A stretch of DNA of 7,402 nt, taken from NCBI GenBank assembly GCA_023412635.1, contig JAEYNI010000145.1:1-7402 (forward strand), given 5' to 3'. Shown here in pieces: positions 5,611-7,402 of the stretch. Position 1 is the stretch's first letter, and each line of letters begins with the position of its first letter. The DNA is from Bacillota bacterium. GTDB taxonomy: Bacteria > Bacillota > Clostridia > Acetivibrionales > DSM-1351. A model generated the notes under the pieces. That model ran no database searches and was not told the DNA's origin. It worked only from the letters and a program-made list of their open reading frames with translations. The position numbers and the translations under genes are program-made.

Positions 5611-7402
5611 TTATTTACTTTTTATCTCATATATTGCACCGGGTACGGTATTAAAGGAAATAGTATCACCATGCTCGTAAACTTCAACTGGTTTGCCACC
5701 AGATGCGACATAGTATTCCTGTGACTTAATGATATTGCATACCGTTCCACTTCTGGACAGGATATTGGCGCAGCAAATCCTACCTTCTCTCCATTCAATA
5801 TCAACCTCAAATCCACCTCTTGCCACAAGGCCCTTTACCTTTCCTTGTTTCCAATCACGCGGAAGGGCAGGAAGCAACTCAATCCCTCCTTCATGGCTCT
5901 GAAGCAGCATTTCTGCTATACCTGCCGTGCCACCGAAATTACCGTCTATCTGGAAGGGAGGATGGTTATCGAACAAATTAGGCAGTGTAGATTTTTTCAA
6001 TAGTCCCATAACATTTTCATAGGCCTTCTCTCCCTCCTTCAGTCTTGCCCACATATTTATTATCCAGGCTCTGCTCCACCCCGTATGGCCTCCGCCGTGT
6101 GCCAGCCGCCTTTCGAGAGTTTTTCTTGCTGCAGCTGCAAGTTCAGGTGTTCTTCTTGTGCTGAACTGCTTTCCAGGGTGTAGGCCAAACAAATGTGAAA
6201 TATGCCTGTGTCCGGGCTCTTCTTCTTCATAATCCTCAGACCATTCCTGTATTTGCCCGTACCGTCCTATCTGGGGCTTTGGGAGCCTGTCTCTGACCTC
6301 TGCCAGTTTTTCGGCAAAATCCCCATCAGTATTTAGAATATCCGAAGCTTTAATACATCCGCTGAAAAGTGCATGCAATATCTGGCTGTCCATGGAAGGA
6401 CCTATACATAAACAGCCCTTCTCACCGTTTTCCAGTATATATGTATTCTCAGGCGATACGGAAGGACTTGTTACAAGTCTTCCTTTACTGTCTTCAATTA
6501 AGAAGTCCAGAAAGAATTCGGCCGCCTCTTTCATAATTGGATAAGCATCCTTCAAAAATTCCTTGTCTAAACCAAATTCAAAGTGTTCCCATAAATGCAG
6601 GCTTAACCAGGCCGCCCCCATTGGCCAGTAGGTTGCCGGAATGTAGATATCCTGGGGAGCTGTGTCCCCCCAAATATCAGTATTGTGGTGCGCTACAAAG
6701 CCGTTGCAGCCATACATCACCCTGGCGGTTCTTCTTCCTGGGACTCTCATCCTCTGAAGGTGATCAAAGAGTGGTAGATGGCATTCGGAAAGATTACAGG
6801 TTTCAGCAGGCCAGTAGTTCATTTCGGTATTTATATTTATAGTGTATTTACTGTCCCAGGCAGGAAGCATATCCTGATTCCATATACCCTGAAGATTCGC
6901 CGGCAGGCTTCCGGGGCGGCTGCAGGATATCAGCAGATATCTCCCAAAGCTGAAATAAAGGGCTACCAATTCGTGGTCTGATTTTCCGCTTTTAAGGCGT
7001 TCCAGTCTCTCGGAGGTATCCAGGTTATTAATTTCGTCACATTCCTCTAAATTTTGAATTTCCAACTTGACTCTGCTGTAAAGCTGTGAGTAATTCTCAA
7101 TGTGGCCGGACAGCAGCCTTGAATAACCTTTCCCTTCTGCTGCTGCCAGATATGTCAGGCACTGCGCTTCATATTCCTTGTGATAGAAGCTGGTAGCTGC
7201 AGATATGAGCAGGGTTACAGTATCAGCCTTCTCAACAATAAGGTTTTCACCGATGGTATAGACCCTTCCACCTTCGGAAACCGCTCTGACCATTGAGCAA
7301 AATCTGATACCCTTGTCGGTACCGCAGCTTGCATACATCCCGATGGTTTTACCGTCTATGGAGGAAGAATTATCAAGGAACCGGCCTCGTCTCATATTGG
7401 CC
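5611..7402 (-). CDS. GH95-family alpha-L-fucosidase / L-galactosidase, N terminus beyond window
   Basis: Glycoside hydrolase family 95 enzyme, inverting, acting on terminal alpha-L-fucose or, in some members, alpha-L-galactose. The frame is open to the window edge (597 codons). The methionine at 7395 is internal: codons for A and N precede it, and GH95 proteins of about 750-800 residues have a further ~150-200 N-terminal residues (beta-sandwich). Counting from that methionine: end of the N-terminal domain ~1-75, (alpha/alpha)6 barrel ~95-500, C-terminal beta domain ~505-594. Likely catalytic residues by comparison with bifidobacterial AfcA: N187 and N189 in TININTEMNYWPAE, E316 as general acid in SVSPENTY, D484 in FQIDGNFGG. 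HHNTDIWGD (236-244) is another family landmark. The C terminus ends without a dockerin. Export cannot be judged because the N terminus is missing. The esterase genes follow on the same strand, suggesting joint removal of side groups from hemicellulose fragments. Fucosidase versus L-galactosidase activity cannot be settled here. Confidence 0.93.
   Translation of the reverse strand, partial: ANMRRGRFLDNSSSIDGKTIGMYASCGTDKGIRFCSMVRAVSEGGRVYTIGENLIVEKADTVTLLISAATSFYHKEYEAQCLTYLAAAEGKGYSRLLSGHIENYSQLYSRVKLEIQNLEECDEINNLDTSERLERLKSGKSDHELVALYFSFGRYLLISCSRPGSLPANLQGIWNQDMLPAWDSKYTININTEMNYWPAETCNLSECHLPLFDHLQRMRVPGRRTARVMYGCNGFVAHHNTDIWGDTAPQDIYIPATYWPMGAAWLSLHLWEHFEFGLDKEFLKDAYPIMKEAAEFFLDFLIEDSKGRLVTSPSVSPENTYILENGEKGCLCIGPSMDSQILHALFSGCIKASDILNTDGDFAEKLAEVRDRLPKPQIGRYGQIQEWSEDYEEEEPGHRHISHLFGLHPGKQFSTRRTPELAAAARKTLERRLAHGGGHTGWSRAWIINMWARLKEGEKAYENVMGLLKKSTLPNLFDNHPPFQIDGNFGGTAGIAEMLLQSHEGGIELLPALPRDWKQGKVKGLVARGGFEVDIEWREGRICCANILSRSGTVCNIIKSQEYYVASGGKPVEVYEHGDTISFNTVPGAIYEIKSK

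Noticed and set aside
7393..7395. ATG at 7395 as the true start of the GH95 gene
   Set aside because: The frame stays open to the window edge, no ribosome binding site can be shown there, and the protein from this Met would lack a large N-terminal part of the GH95 fold.

Overview
The window looks like a piece of a plant-polysaccharide utilisation locus from an AT-rich, anaerobic, (hemi)cellulolytic Firmicute, probably a Clostridia member of the Ruminiclostridium / Lachnoclostridium kind. This is inferred from strong AGGAGG-type ribosome binding sites, TTG and GTG starts, AT-rich intergenic DNA, a YesM/YesN two-component pair and the enzyme set. No ribosomal or other taxonomic marker is present, so the genus is not established.

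Layout: all five genes lie on the minus strand, so transcription runs from position 7402 towards position 1. In transcription order they are: (1) a GH95-family glycoside hydrolase (alpha-L-fucosidase / alpha-L-galactosidase type), cut at its N terminus by the window edge; (2) after a 130-bp, very AT-rich spacer, a CE1-like, feruloyl/acetyl-xylan-esterase-type alpha/beta hydrolase; (3) 53 bp later, a type-B carboxylesterase; (4) after a 282-bp spacer with a long hairpin terminator and a new promoter, a YesM-type membrane sensor histidine kinase; (5) overlapping its end, a YesN-type response regulator, cut at its C terminus by the other window edge.

Working model (inference): the GH95 enzyme and the two esterases have no dockerin in the visible sequence, and neither esterase has a signal peptide. 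They are best read as cytoplasmic enzymes that trim side groups (L-fucose or L-galactose, plus acetyl or feruloyl-like esters) from imported hemicellulose oligosaccharides. The two-component system next door probably senses an extracellular sugar and controls this or a neighbouring set of genes. The terminator and separate promoter indicate that kinase and regulator form their own transcription unit.

No CRISPR array, tRNA, rRNA, insertion sequence or phage gene was seen. I found no convincing wholly new system. The points most worth a second look are the non-canonical ATP-binding boxes of the kinase, the altered oxyanion-hole motif of the type-B esterase, and the non-exported GH95-esterase-esterase combination.
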